A stretch of DNA of 43,870 bases. It comes from Zoogloea ramigera. GTDB taxonomy: Bacteria; Pseudomonadota; Gammaproteobacteria; Burkholderiales; Rhodocyclaceae. This document shows positions 1 through 8,191 of the stretch, piece by piece. Numbering within the stretch: the first letter of the stretch is position 1; the number at the start of each line of letters is the position of its first letter. Position numbers and translations under genes: made by a program. The notes under the pieces are model-generated. The model saw only the letters and a program-made list of their open reading frames with translations, did not search any database and had not been told where the DNA came from. The DNA lies in assembly GCF_006539865.1 (NCBI RefSeq), contig NZ_BJNV01000045.1, forward strand, positions 1 to 43,870, written 5' to 3'.

Positions 1-1
1 T

Positions 2-30
2 TTGGAAAAACGGAAATGTTCGCATATAGT
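2..30 (+). promoter_or_regulatory. Candidate sigma70 promoter of the TonB-like gene
   Basis: TTGGAA at 2-7 and TATAGT at 25-30 are separated by 17 nt, which is the ideal spacing. Transcription would start near 37 and give a leader of about 25 nt. A ribosome binding site AAGGGG lies at 51-56. TTGACA at 41-46 is too close to the start codon to be a -35 box. This is read by eye, without transcript data. Confidence 0.4.
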
Positions 31-61
31 TAAAAGTCAATTGACATTCGAAGGGGCTGCG

Positions 62-748
62 ATGCGTTTGCGCGAGTGGGCGGGGCTTGTTGCCTTTTCG
101 GTTTTGCTGCATGTTGTAATATTTTGGCCATTGCCAGCGCCCTCCGATGGAGGAGGGCGCGTTAGTCCGTTGATCGTTTCCCTGCCTGAGGTTCAATCAA
201 ACGTTACACCTGAGGTCGAGCCGGTTTTTGTTGAAGACCGTGATCCTGGGTTCGAAGACGCTGATCAGGCTGTACGTCAAGCCACAAAATCTCATCCCAA
301 GAGAGCGTCCAACAGGCTGGCTGAGGTGAAACCAACGATGCCGTCCCCGCTTGAATCCGACAAGGAGCCGATTGGGGCTGAATCGAAGACGAGTCAGCTT
401 GAAGAGGCCAGGGATCTTAGCGCAGCTGTTTCAAAAGAAGATCTCGGCCCATCGCTATCAAGATATCGCCTTGCAGTAGCCGCGGAGGTTATTCGTATGC
501 GTGCTTCCGTGGAGGGGCTGGTGGCGCCGGATTTTCAAGGAAAACTTGTTGTGCTGGTGCAATTCCGCGGACTCGATGCCGCTCCTCTGGTTAGCCTGGA
601 GGAGACTGTGGGTTCGGATCGGCTCGACCGCGAAATCTTGGTTGTATTCAGGAGAGCAGCCAATCTCGTACCCGTTTCAATCGCCGGAGATGTGGGGGAT
701 GCTTCCGTGCGCTTGCCGGTTCATTTTGGCATGGCTGCGCTGGAGTGA
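62..748 (+). CDS. TonB-like protein with one N-terminal membrane anchor
   Basis: The start ATG at 62 follows AAGGGG with 5-nt spacing and gives 228 residues; the frame stays open to the left edge. Residues about 6-25 form a single hydrophobic helix. A long acidic and proline-containing linker follows to about residue 125. The last 90 residues have the pattern of a TonB C-terminal domain: a YRLAVAAE helix, a LVVLVQF strand, SLEETVGS, a helix with paired Arg, and a final VRLPVHF strand. TonB proteins transmit energy from the inner membrane to outer-membrane receptors, but no exbB or exbD is in view, so it may instead serve a dedicated envelope system such as polysaccharide export. The DNA is more AT-rich than the rest of the window. 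Its convergent neighbour is the asparagine-synthetase-like gene, 14 nt away. Confidence 0.6.
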   Translation: MRLREWAGLVAFSVLLHVVIFWPLPAPSDGGGRVSPLIVSLPEVQSNVTPEVEPVFVEDRDPGFEDADQAVRQATKSHPKRASNRLAEVKPTMPSPLESDKEPIGAESKTSQLEEARDLSAAVSKEDLGPSLSRYRLAVAAEVIRMRASVEGLVAPDFQGKLVVLVQFRGLDAAPLVSLEETVGSDRLDREILVVFRRAANLVPVSIAGDVGDASVRLPVHFGMAALE

Positions 749-762
749 ATCCCCCACTTGGC

Positions 763-2571
763 TCAGATTTGATTCTGACTGGGGGTGGACGAAGGCTGAC
801 AGGCGTGCAGCCATTGTCCAAACATCATCGATATCCAGACCATTTCGCCGTAGTAGCCGGGGAAAGCGGGCAGATGAGTCGTGAACAGCTCATCGACGAA
901 ATCTTTCCGGAGGATATTTTTCTCGGTAAGGACCGCCAGGGACTCACGGGCGAGTTTCAACAAGCCTTGATGCTTGAGAACCCAGTGCCCGAACGGTAGT
1001 CCGAACCCTTGTTTTTTCTTGGTAATGATCTCCTGCGGTAGAAAACCATGGAGAGCTTCCTTGAAAAACCAACGTAACTGCATTCCCTTGAGCTTGTACT
1101 CTGGAGGAAGCTTGAGTGAGAAATCGAGCAGATCGTCGTCGAGAAGTGGGAATACAGCATCGACACCGGCTAGCCGGGTAGCTCCGATCACTTTTGGGAG
1201 GTCGTTGTCTGCAAGGGTGAAGCGCCAATCGAAGCCGAGCATTCTGTTGACGAGCGCGTGAGCATTGACGTCTTGCCAGACGCGGCGCTGGAGTTTGAGC
1301 GGGGCCTCGGGATCGATACCTGAAAGGAATGAGCTCGGAAAGACGTTGTCTATTCCAAGGTGATAGATGAGATTATATTTTGCCGTACGATCGGGAAGGG
1401 GCGTGCGTGCCTGTTCGATATAGCTGGCAGCCTTGCGCATCAGCGGCAGTTTCCCGAGCGGTGTCTGCATCAGGGCGGGTTCGAGTAGCGCTCCCTTGAT
1501 GAGGCCTGGGACTTTCTCGTAAAGGCCGAAGATGCGTTGCTTCGCATAGCGGGAATTGCCACCGAACAGTTCGTCTCCTCCATCTCCGGCAAACATTCGG
1601 GTGAGTCCGTCATCGTGGGCGAGCTTCGCACACATGTATGCAGGAAGGACCGATGAGTTGCCGAAAGGTTGATCGTAGGAGGCGGCGACGGCCGGGATGT
1701 GGTTGGCCAGATCATCAGAGGTGATGTAGTAGGGCTGATGCTTTACGCCAAAATGCTTTGCGGCGATGCGTGCAAACTCCATCTCGTCATAGCCCTCTGC
1801 TTCAAAGCCTATCGAATAGGCTGTGACGGGGCTGCCGCTCTGGCTCAGCATGCCAACTACGGTCGAGCTATCGGTGCCGCCAGACAGAAATGCTCCGACG
1901 CGGGAACCATCCAGATCACGTTCGACGGCATTCTTGATGAGTTGCCTGAAGTTACTCGCGCAAGCTTCGAAGTCTGCGTCGGCAGGCTCTTCGAAGTGCG
2001 CCCGCCACCAGGGGCTGGCGTCGACGTGACGGCGATCTGCGACGAGGCGCGAGCCTGGCTCAAGCCTCAGGATATTCTCGAAGATCGTGCCGGGGGCTGG
2101 AATTACATGGAAGTACAGGTAGTCAAAGATCGCCTGCTTGTCTAGCTCGCGGTTGAGCGCAGGTACCGCGTTGGCCCGGTCTGCAAAACTCAGGCGAGAC
2201 CCCTCTTGTGCGTAGCAGAAGCCATTGGTGTTGAAGCGGTCAGATGCGAGACCCAGCCTGCCCTTGGCAAGGTCCATCCAGAGGAAGGCGAATCGACCGG
2301 AGACCTGCTTGAGAAATGTGTCTGGAGCGTCGCACAGCGATGGGAGCGCTGCGATCCAGCCATCCTGTTTGATTCGCTGTGCAAGGCTCGCGTCGCGGAC
2401 CCGTGGGTCGCCAATTATTATGACCGCCTGCTGTCCGCGTGCGAACGAGCGTACCTTGTCAGCGTCGATTTCCAGCCGGAGGCCTGGGAGTGTGACGCCG
2501 CTTTCAAGGGTAGTGCTGGTGAAAGACTGCTTGCTGTCGAGGGTGTTGAAGTCGATAAAGCCGCGGATCAT
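763..2571 (-). CDS. Asparagine-synthetase-like amidotransferase lacking Cys2
   Basis: This 602-residue protein has the two-domain layout of class B asparagine synthetases. Residues about 85-140 match the end of the glutaminase (Ntn-hydrolase) fold (GRFAFLWMD, LASDRF, LSFADRANAVPAL). Residues 230-236 are the ATP pyrophosphatase loop SGGTDSS, followed by YSIGF, the YDE motif and AGDGGDELFGG. The N-terminus reads MIRGFID, so the catalytic Cys at position 2 needed for glutamine hydrolysis is missing, and the N-terminal domain is shortened. The synthetase half looks intact, so the enzyme may use free ammonia or act as an adenylating ligase on an unusual acceptor. Such proteins are frequent in exopolysaccharide and capsule clusters, which would fit the AT-richer DNA and the TonB-like neighbour; that setting is inferred. 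No strong ribosome binding site is seen. Confidence 0.8.
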   Translation of the reverse strand: MIRGFIDFNTLDSKQSFTSTTLESGVTLPGLRLEIDADKVRSFARGQQAVIIIGDPRVRDASLAQRIKQDGWIAALPSLCDAPDTFLKQVSGRFAFLWMDLAKGRLGLASDRFNTNGFCYAQEGSRLSFADRANAVPALNRELDKQAIFDYLYFHVIPAPGTIFENILRLEPGSRLVADRRHVDASPWWRAHFEEPADADFEACASNFRQLIKNAVERDLDGSRVGAFLSGGTDSSTVVGMLSQSGSPVTAYSIGFEAEGYDEMEFARIAAKHFGVKHQPYYITSDDLANHIPAVAASYDQPFGNSSVLPAYMCAKLAHDDGLTRMFAGDGGDELFGGNSRYAKQRIFGLYEKVPGLIKGALLEPALMQTPLGKLPLMRKAASYIEQARTPLPDRTAKYNLIYHLGIDNVFPSSFLSGIDPEAPLKLQRRVWQDVNAHALVNRMLGFDWRFTLADNDLPKVIGATRLAGVDAVFPLLDDDLLDFSLKLPPEYKLKGMQLRWFFKEALHGFLPQEIITKKKQGFGLPFGHWVLKHQGLLKLARESLAVLTEKNILRKDFVDELFTTHLPAFPGYYGEMVWISMMFGQWLHACQPSSTPSQNQI

Positions 2572-3192
2572 GAGTGTGCAGCGCCTCGGAGGTGAGTGAG
2601 CGGGGCGATCGACCCAGGCTGGTTCGTCGCAACCTTGGGTCAGGGATGTGTTCGGAGTTCAGCGCCTGAAGCGTTCAGGAGCGAGGCCGGTGTCTGAAGT
2701 GTTCGTTTGGATCATCCTGGCCTTCAGGATTCAGATCAGCGGATCGCGCTGTGCGGCGTACGATCTGTCTGCTGGCCGGGTGTTGTTTCAATGGTAGCGA
2801 AGGGTAGCAAATGATCATGATGATGGCACGATCACGTAACGAGAATTGTGACGTAGTGCATCGGCGGAAGAGCCGGAGGCCCGACTGCGCTCGGGAGGGC
2901 TCATGCCGGTGCACCACTGGTTGCAGGCTGACGCCAGCTCACGCCCTTCAGCAGTGTACACAACGAGGCCGTTTTGAATTAGGATTGTAAGCCTATTACT
3001 GGACATAAAACGGCGGCGTAAGTCGCCGTTTCGCCTTTCTGCCGATTGGAGTTTCCGCCACTGGCGGTTCCAGGCCCGATCGGTACGAGGATTCGCCCAG
3101 GTCCAGCCTGTTGCTTTCGGGAAAGGGCGCCATCATCGGGCCGAAAGCCGGTGCGGGTCGATGTTCCCGCGCCACAACCAAGAACGAGTGCC
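2572..3192. other. Intergenic region between amidotransferase gene and argF
   Basis: This 620-bp stretch separates divergent genes. I see no convincing coding sequence. A hairpin with arms AAACGGCG and CGCCGTTT lies at 3007-3032; the sequence after it (cgcctttctg) is only weakly T-rich, so it may be a weak terminator or a leader structure of argF. The sequence shifts from AT-richer to GC-rich along the region. No clear promoter for argF was found. Confidence 0.4.
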
Positions 3193-4125
3193 ATGAACGC
3201 ACCGAGACACTACTTACAGTTCAAAGACTTTTCTCGCGCCGAGTACGACTATCTCTTCGATCGAACGCACTGGATCAAGGATAGGTTCAAGCGCTACGAG
3301 CCGCATCATCCGTTGTTCGATCGAACACTGGTCATGATCTTCGAGAAAGCCAGTACGCGCACGCGCCTGTCCTTCGAGGCGGGCATGCAGCAGCTGGGCG
3401 GCTCGGCGATCTACCTGAATACCCGCGACTCGCAGCTGGGGCGCGGGGAACCGGTCGAGGATGCGGCACAGGTTATCTCCCGGATGAGCGATATCGTGAT
3501 GATCCGCACCTTCGAGCAGACGATCATCGAGCGCTTCGCCGAGTACTCCCGGGTGCCGGTCATCAACGGGCTGACCAACGAATACCACCCCTGCCAGATT
3601 CTCGCCGACATCTTCACCTTCATCGAGCATCGCGGCCCCATCCAGGGCAAGACGGTTGCGTGGGTGGGGGACGCGAACAACATGTGCAACACCTGGCTTC
3701 AGGCGGCTGAATTGCTTGATTTCAAGGTGCATGTATCAACCCCGCCAGGCTATGAGGTCGAGCCCGAGCAAGCGGGTTGCACCCGAACGGATCACTTCGT
3801 CCGTTTCGATGACCCCATGGAGGCTTGCCGCGGTGCCGATCTCGTCACCACCGACGTCTGGACCAGCATGGGCTTCGAAGCCGAGAACGAAGAGCGCATG
3901 CGCGATTTCGCCGATTGGCAGGTGGACGCGGACATGATGCAGGTGGCGAACCCCGGCGCGGTGTTCATGCACTGTCTGCCGGCACACCGGGGCGAGGAAG
4001 TTTCCGCCGAGGTGATCGACGGCCCGCAGTCGGTGGTTTGGGAGGAGGCGGAGAACCGGCTCCACGTGCAGAAGGCCCTGATGGAGTTCCTTCTGATCGG
4101 CAAGGTTGAAGGTGACTGCGCCTGA
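3193..4125 (+). CDS. argF: Ornithine carbamoyltransferase
   Basis: The enzyme makes citrulline from ornithine and carbamoyl phosphate, the sixth step of arginine synthesis, in the cytoplasm. The chosen ATG at 3193 gives 310 residues, normal for the family, and begins with a typical N-terminus (HYLQFKDFS). The carbamoyl-phosphate loop STRTR is at residues 54-58, HPCQ at 132-135 and the catalytic HCLP at 260-263. The frame is open upstream to 3046, but that extension is Pro/Arg-rich and does not resemble the family. argG follows after 51 nt, so the two genes for consecutive steps are probably one transcription unit. Confidence 0.97.
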   Translation: MNAPRHYLQFKDFSRAEYDYLFDRTHWIKDRFKRYEPHHPLFDRTLVMIFEKASTRTRLSFEAGMQQLGGSAIYLNTRDSQLGRGEPVEDAAQVISRMSDIVMIRTFEQTIIERFAEYSRVPVINGLTNEYHPCQILADIFTFIEHRGPIQGKTVAWVGDANNMCNTWLQAAELLDFKVHVSTPPGYEVEPEQAGCTRTDHFVRFDDPMEACRGADLVTTDVWTSMGFEAENEERMRDFADWQVDADMMQVANPGAVFMHCLPAHRGEEVSAEVIDGPQSVVWEEAENRLHVQKALMEFLLIGKVEGDCA

Positions 4126-4176
4126 GCGCGGTCTGGAAGAATCAAGACTCATCTACTCAATCGTTGAAAGCGGCAC

Positions 4177-5406
4177 ATGAGCGACGTAAAGAAAGCTGTA
4201 CTTGCCTATTCGGGCGGCCTGGATACCTCGGTGATCCTCAAGTGGTTGCAGGACACCTATCAATGCGAAGTGGTGACCTTCACGGCCGACCTCGGGCAGG
4301 GCGAAGAGCTCGAGCCGGCGCGGGCAAAGGCCCTGCAGTTCGGCATCAAGCCGGAGAACATCTTCATCGACGATCTGCGCGAAGAGTTCGTGCGCGACTT
4401 CGTGTTCCCGATGTTCCGCGCCAACACCATCTACGAGGGCGAATACCTGCTGGGCACTTCCATCGCCCGCCCGTTGATCGCCAAGCGCCAGATCGAGATT
4501 GCCCGCGCCACCGGCGCCGATGCGGTGTCCCACGGTGCCACCGGCAAGGGCAACGATCAGGTGCGTTTCGAACTCGGTTACTACGCGCTGATGCCCAACG
4601 TGAAGGTCATCGCCCCGTGGCGTGAGTGGGATCTGCTGTCTCGCGAGAAGCTGCTTGCCTACGCCGAGAAGAATGGCATTCCCATCGAGATGAAGCACAA
4701 GCAGGGCGGCTCCCCGTATTCGATGGACGCCAACCTCCTGCACATCTCCTTCGAGGGCCGTCACCTTGAGAACCCGGCCGCCGAGGCCGAGGAGTCCATG
4801 TGGCGCTGGACGGTTTCCCCCGAGGCCGCTCCCGATGCCGCCGAGTACATTGACCTGGAGTTCGAGAAGGGCGACCTGGTTGCCATCAACGGCACCCGCA
4901 TGAAGGCCCATGAGCTGCTCGCCAAGCTCAACGAGCTCGGCGGCAAGCACGGCATCGGCCGCCTCGACCTCGTCGAAAATCGCTATGTGGGTATGAAGTC
5001 CCGCGGCTGCTACGAGACCCCGGGCGGTACCATCCTGCTGCGTGCTCACCGGGCCATCGAGTCGATCACTCTCGACCGTGAAGTCGCCCACCTCAAGGAC
5101 GACCTCATGCCGCGTTACGCCAGCATGATCTACACGGGTTACTGGTGGTCCCCCGAGCGGCTCGCCTTGCAGGCCCTGATCGACAACACCCAGCAGACGG
5201 TCAATGGCTGGGTCCGCATCAAGCTCTACAAGGGTAACGTGATCGTCGTGTCCCGGGATTCCAAAACCGACTCCCTGTTCGATCCTACCATCGCCACCTT
5301 CGAGGACGACCAAGGCGCCTACAACCAGAAGGACGCCCACGGTTTCATCCGCCTCAACGCGCTGCGCATGCGGATCGCCGCCAACGCGAAGGCCAAGCGA
5401 GACTGA
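4177..5406 (+). CDS. argG: Argininosuccinate synthase
   Basis: This ATP-dependent ligase joins citrulline and aspartate, the step after ArgF. The product has 409 residues. The N-type ATP pyrophosphatase loop SGGLDTS lies at residues 12-18. Other family stretches seen are [10 protein letters not shown], the [13 protein letters not shown] segment, [11 protein letters not shown] and the C-terminal [12 protein letters not shown]. It lies 51 nt after argF and 9 nt before the DUF2788 gene, which suggests cotranscription. A large open frame exists on the opposite strand over the whole gene and is a codon-bias shadow. Confidence 0.97.
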   Translation: MSDVKKAVLAYSGGLDTSVILKWLQDTYQCEVVTFTADLGQGEELEPARAKALQFGIKPENIFIDDLREEFVRDFVFPMFRANTIYEGEYLLGTSIARPLIAKRQIEIARATGADAVSHGATGKGNDQVRFELGYYALMPNVKVIAPWREWDLLSREKLLAYAEKNGIPIEMKHKQGGSPYSMDANLLHISFEGRHLENPAAEAEESMWRWTVSPEAAPDAAEYIDLEFEKGDLVAINGTRMKAHELLAKLNELGGKHGIGRLDLVENRYVGMKSRGCYETPGGTILLRAHRAIESITLDREVAHLKDDLMPRYASMIYTGYWWSPERLALQALIDNTQQTVNGWVRIKLYKGNVIVVSRDSKTDSLFDPTIATFEDDQGAYNQKDAHGFIRLNALRMRIAANAKAKRD

Positions 5407-5415
5407 TAGCCAGGC

Positions 5416-5649
5416 ATGGATCCCAACGCGCCGTTCATGTTCGGTCTGACCATCGCAGAGTTTGAGGACATCTCCCTCACAGTCTGCGTGGGCGGCCTGA
5501 TCGCCTACATGGTCTTCATCATCGGCCAACTCGCCTGGGAGTCCAAGGCAGGCAAGTACGGCGCACTCTGGATGTTTGTCGGCCTTGGAGTCGGCTTCAT
5601 CGGCTTCATGGCCAAGGGCATCATCCAGAGACTGCTAGGCATTGAATAA
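5416..5649 (+). CDS. DUF2788 family small membrane protein
   Basis: This 77-residue protein has two hydrophobic segments, about residues 22-40 and 50-68, joined by a short polar loop (WESKAGKYG). Length and sequence match the DUF2788 family of small inner-membrane proteins found in beta- and gammaproteobacteria; no function is established. The gene starts 9 nt after argG, and ppnP follows after 21 nt, so it is probably translated from the same transcript. Nothing in the sequence suggests a role in arginine synthesis. Confidence 0.75.
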   Translation: MDPNAPFMFGLTIAEFEDISLTVCVGGLIAYMVFIIGQLAWESKAGKYGALWMFVGLGVGFIGFMAKGIIQRLLGIE

Positions 5650-5670
5650 CTCCCGACCCGTTTAAAAGAC

Positions 5671-5994
5671 ATGACCCAGACTGCCCAGTTCGACGGCGTT
5701 TCCGTCGTCAAGAAAGCCAACGTTTACTTCGATGGCAAGTGTGTGAGCCACTCCATCGTCCTCGCCGACGGCACCAAGAAGTCCGTTGGGGTGATCCTGC
5801 CGTCCACCCTGACCTTCAACACCGGTGTCCCCGAGATCATGGAAGGCGTCGCAGGGAGCTGCCGGGTTCGCCTGAAGGGTGAAACGGAGTGGAAGAACTA
5901 CGGCGCGGGTGAGTCGTTCCAGGTGCCGGGCAACTCCAGTTTCGACATCGAAGTGGCCGACGAGGCCTATCACTACGTCTGCCATTTCGCCTGA
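5671..5994 (+). CDS. ppnP: Pyrimidine/purine nucleoside phosphorylase (PpnP)
   Basis: PpnP (YaiE, DUF1255) is a small cupin-fold enzyme that splits nucleosides with phosphate, releasing the base and ribose 1-phosphate. The 107-residue product is slightly longer than the E. coli protein. Family signatures are the N-terminal [21 protein letters not shown], broken here as [14 protein letters not shown] then CVSH, the [13 protein letters not shown] strand pair and the C-terminal [10 protein letters not shown]...YHYVCHF. The gene lies in the compact run after argG, and the YajQ gene starts 13 nt later. Function is inferred from the family. Confidence 0.88.
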   Translation: MTQTAQFDGVSVVKKANVYFDGKCVSHSIVLADGTKKSVGVILPSTLTFNTGVPEIMEGVAGSCRVRLKGETEWKNYGAGESFQVPGNSSFDIEVADEAYHYVCHFA

Positions 5995-6007
5995 GAGGAC
6001 GCATACG

Positions 6008-6493
6008 ATGCCGTCGTTCGACATCACCTCCGAAGTCGATATGGTCGCGCTGCGTAATGCCGTCGAAGGTGCGAATCGCAAGATCACCGGGCGTTACGAC
6101 TTCAAAGGCACGGATGCCCGGGTCGAGCAGGCCGACAAGCTGCTTACCCTCTATGGTGACAGCGAGTTTCAGCTTGAGCAGATCCAGACCCTCTTGCTGC
6201 CCGAGATGACCGCCAAGAAGATCGACGTGCGTTGTCTCAAGCATGGTGACATCCAGAAGGTCAGCGGCAACAAGGTCAAGCAGGAGCTGACGGTGAGGGT
6301 GGGGATCGAGCAGGAGCAGTCCAAGAGGATCGTCAAGCTCATCAAGGACAGCAAGCTCAAGGTACAGGCTTCGATCCAGGGCGAGGCGGTGCGCGTCAGC
6401 GGCGCCAAGCGCGACCTCCTGCAGGACTGCATCGCCCTGGTGCGCAAGGAGATTACCGATTTTCCGCTGCAATACGGCAACTTCCGTGATTGA
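6008..6493 (+). CDS. yajQ: YajQ family nucleotide-binding protein
   Basis: The chosen ATG at 6008 gives 161 residues, the usual YajQ length, and the canonical start MPSFDITSEVD; the frame is open upstream but that part is a shadow of ppnP. YajQ proteins have two ferredoxin-like RNP-type domains. Xanthomonas and Pseudomonas homologues bind cyclic di-GMP and act with transcription factors, while others bind tRNA or nucleotides. Conserved segments are NRKITGRYDFKGT, VRCLKHGDIQKVSGNKVKQE (two overlapping pieces) and the C-terminal DFPLQYGNFRD. It is preceded by ppnP and followed after 9 nt by a YjfB-like gene. Confidence 0.92.
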   Translation: MPSFDITSEVDMVALRNAVEGANRKITGRYDFKGTDARVEQADKLLTLYGDSEFQLEQIQTLLLPEMTAKKIDVRCLKHGDIQKVSGNKVKQELTVRVGIEQEQSKRIVKLIKDSKLKVQASIQGEAVRVSGAKRDLLQDCIALVRKEITDFPLQYGNFRD

Positions 6494-6502
6494 GCCGCGG
6501 CC

Positions 6503-6691
6503 ATGAACCTCGCGCCAGCAGCATCCATCCCTCAGGTGCAGGCCGGCGACGCCGTCTCCATCCTGATGTTGCGCAAGGTTCTGGACATGCAGCAGAGCAA
6601 TGCCGCGCAGTTGATCGCCAGCCTGCCGGTGGCACCACAGCCGCCTGAGCAGGATGCGACGCTTGGTCGAAGCGTCGATACGTACGCCTAG
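6503..6691 (+). CDS. YjfB-like putative motility protein
   Basis: This 62-residue protein carries the short signature of the YjfB family (named a putative motility protein in Pfam): a helix with AGDAVSILMLRKVLDMQQ followed by SNAAQLIASLP. It has no signal peptide or membrane segment. The ATG is 9 nt after the yajQ stop, and a strong terminator begins 15 nt after its own stop, so it closes the argG-ppnP-yajQ run. The motility label is weak in general, and no flagellar gene is in view. Confidence 0.65.
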   Translation: MNLAPAASIPQVQAGDAVSILMLRKVLDMQQSNAAQLIASLPVAPQPPEQDATLGRSVDTYA

Positions 6692-6706
6692 CCACCGTTC
6701 AGCGCA

Positions 6707-6738
6707 CAAAAAAACCAGCTTGAGGGCTGGTTTTTTTG
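6707..6738 (+). terminator. Rho-independent terminator after the YjfB-like gene
   Basis: Arms AAAACCAGC (6711-6719) and GCTGGTTTT (6726-6734) enclose a 6-nt loop and are followed by a T run to 6737. The A tract on the left makes it partly bidirectional. Confidence 0.9.
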
Positions 6739-6796
6739 TGGCTGGTCTCCGCTTGTTGCATCGCCAGGGTTGGCTGGTGGGCGTGTGTGGCATCAT

Positions 6797-7483
6797 ATGA
6801 CCATGCATGAGGGTGTTCCTTTGGAAAATTTCTCTAGACGGCTTTGCCGGTTTGCCGTGACAGCTTGTGTACTCGCCGGCCTCTCGACACCGCTGCATGC
6901 AACCGAGGTGGCGCTCGCCGGCGTGTTTCCAGGTAAGGCCTTGCTGGTCATCAATGGCGGCGCCCCGCGCGCGGTGGCCGCCGGGAGTGCCACGCCAGAG
7001 GGCGTGCGCGTTGTTTCGGTGGACGCTGAAAGTGCTGTCGCCGACTTCGACGGACAGCGCCACCGCCTGTTTGTCGGCCAGCAAACGGTGAGCATAGGTC
7101 GAGACAAGGGTGGCTCACCTCAAGTGACGATCGATGCGGATGGGCGGGGCATGTTCCGGAGCGGGGGCAAGGTCAACGGCGTGGCGATGCAGTTTGTGGT
7201 CGATACGGGGGCAACTTTCGTGGCTCTTGGTTGTGGCGATGCCCAGCGGGCGGGGCTGGATCTCACTCGGGCAGAACCCATCACGCTGCAGACGGCGAAC
7301 GGTGTTGCCCGCGGCTGGAAGCTGCCCCTCGACTCGGTCAGCGTCGGCGGCGTCACGCTGCGGAACGTGGAAGGGGTCGTGCATGCTGCGGATCTGCCGG
7401 TCGCGCTGCTTGGAATGAGTTTTCTCAACCGTATGGAGATGCGTCGTGAAGGCTCGACAATGCAGCTGCGGCAGCGTTTTTGA
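6797..7483 (+). CDS. Periplasmic retropepsin-like aspartic protease (TIGR02281 type)
   Basis: The product is 228 residues from ATG 6797. It has a basic N-terminus, a hydrophobic segment and a likely signal peptidase site after TPLHA, so it should be exported. The catalytic motif DTGAT is at residues 136-140, with the retropepsin pattern downstream (ITLQTANG, VSVGGVTLRNVEGVV, LLGMSFLNRMEMR). One DTG per chain means it should act as a dimer. The true start may be TTG 6821: it follows GAGGG at 6809-6813 with good spacing and leaves the compact signal peptide MENFSRRLCRF. A strong terminator lies upstream and a Nudix gene 12 nt downstream. The substrate is unknown. Confidence 0.8.
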   Translation: MTMHEGVPLENFSRRLCRFAVTACVLAGLSTPLHATEVALAGVFPGKALLVINGGAPRAVAAGSATPEGVRVVSVDAESAVADFDGQRHRLFVGQQTVSIGRDKGGSPQVTIDADGRGMFRSGGKVNGVAMQFVVDTGATFVALGCGDAQRAGLDLTRAEPITLQTANGVARGWKLPLDSVSVGGVTLRNVEGVVHAADLPVALLGMSFLNRMEMRREGSTMQLRQRF

Positions 7484-7495
7484 CTGTGCCGTGTC

Positions 7496-8101
7496 ATGAA
7501 GATGCGATTTTCGAAACCCTTCACCCCCAGTGCGGAATGGCTGCGAAGCCGGTTTCTTGCGGGCTTGCCCGACACGGGCCCTCTCGAAGATGGCGTTCCG
7601 CCCGGCCCATTGCGCCCAGCCGCGGTGCTCGTACCCATCGTGCTGCGGGAGCCTGAGCCGACTGTTCTTCTGACCCGTCGCACCGATCATCTGCATCATC
7701 ACCCGGGGCAGGTGAGTTTTCCGGGGGGGCGTGTGGAGGATGAGGACACCTCGCCGATCGAGACCGCCCTCAGGGAGACCGAGGAAGAGATAAGCCTTCA
7801 CCGGGCCCATGTGGAGCTGCTGGGCTGCCTGCCCCAATATCAGACCGGTACGGGCTTCGACATAACGCCTGTGGTCGGGCTCGTGACGCCACCTTTCGAG
7901 CTGCAGCTCGACCCCTTTGAGGTCGCGGAGGCCTTCGAGGTACCGCTGTCCTTTCTGCTCGATGAATCCAATCATCAGCGCCATTCGGCGATGATTCGCG
8001 GAGCGCGGCGTGAATACTACGCAATGCCTTATGGCGAGTATTTCATCTGGGGCGCGACCGCCGGGATGCTCGTGAGCCTGCAGCGTTTCGTGTGCCGCTG
8101 A
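7496..8101 (+). CDS. Nudix hydrolase, CoA pyrophosphatase (NudL-like)
   Basis: This 201-residue protein has the NudL pattern: the UPF0035-type stretch LTRRTDHLHHHPGQVSFPGG precedes the Nudix box (GGRVEDEDTSPIETALRETEEEI), quoted here only as its parts GGRVEDED and ALRETEEEISL. The RETEEE metal-binding core is intact; the usual Gly of EExG is Ser. Family members cleave CoA and its derivatives to phosphopantetheine and 3',5'-ADP. The C-terminal half contains YGEYFIWGATAGML, also typical. It follows the aspartic protease gene by 12 nt, and the CobD/CbiB-like gene comes 90 nt later. CoA as substrate is a family inference. Confidence 0.85.
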   Translation: MKMRFSKPFTPSAEWLRSRFLAGLPDTGPLEDGVPPGPLRPAAVLVPIVLREPEPTVLLTRRTDHLHHHPGQVSFPGGRVEDEDTSPIETALRETEEEISLHRAHVELLGCLPQYQTGTGFDITPVVGLVTPPFELQLDPFEVAEAFEVPLSFLLDESNHQRHSAMIRGARREYYAMPYGEYFIWGATAGMLVSLQRFVCR

Positions 8102-8191
8102 GCCCGGGGCGTTTGTGTTGGGTCCGTTTGATGGTATCTTGAAGCACCCCCAAATGGCTTGGATATATTGGGCTCTCCGGGCCCCTGCCGC

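Noticed and set aside
41-46. TTGACA as a -35 element before the first gene
   Set aside because: Only 15 nt remain before the start codon, so there is no room for a -10 and a leader.
2815-3006. Possible 63-residue minus-strand protein upstream of argF
   Set aside because: No ribosome binding site, no recognised family and no continuation; composition is not clearly coding.
4153-5529. 458-codon open frame on the minus strand across argG
   Set aside because: It is exactly antisense to a well-recognised gene in GC-rich DNA, has no family resemblance and no usable ribosome binding site.
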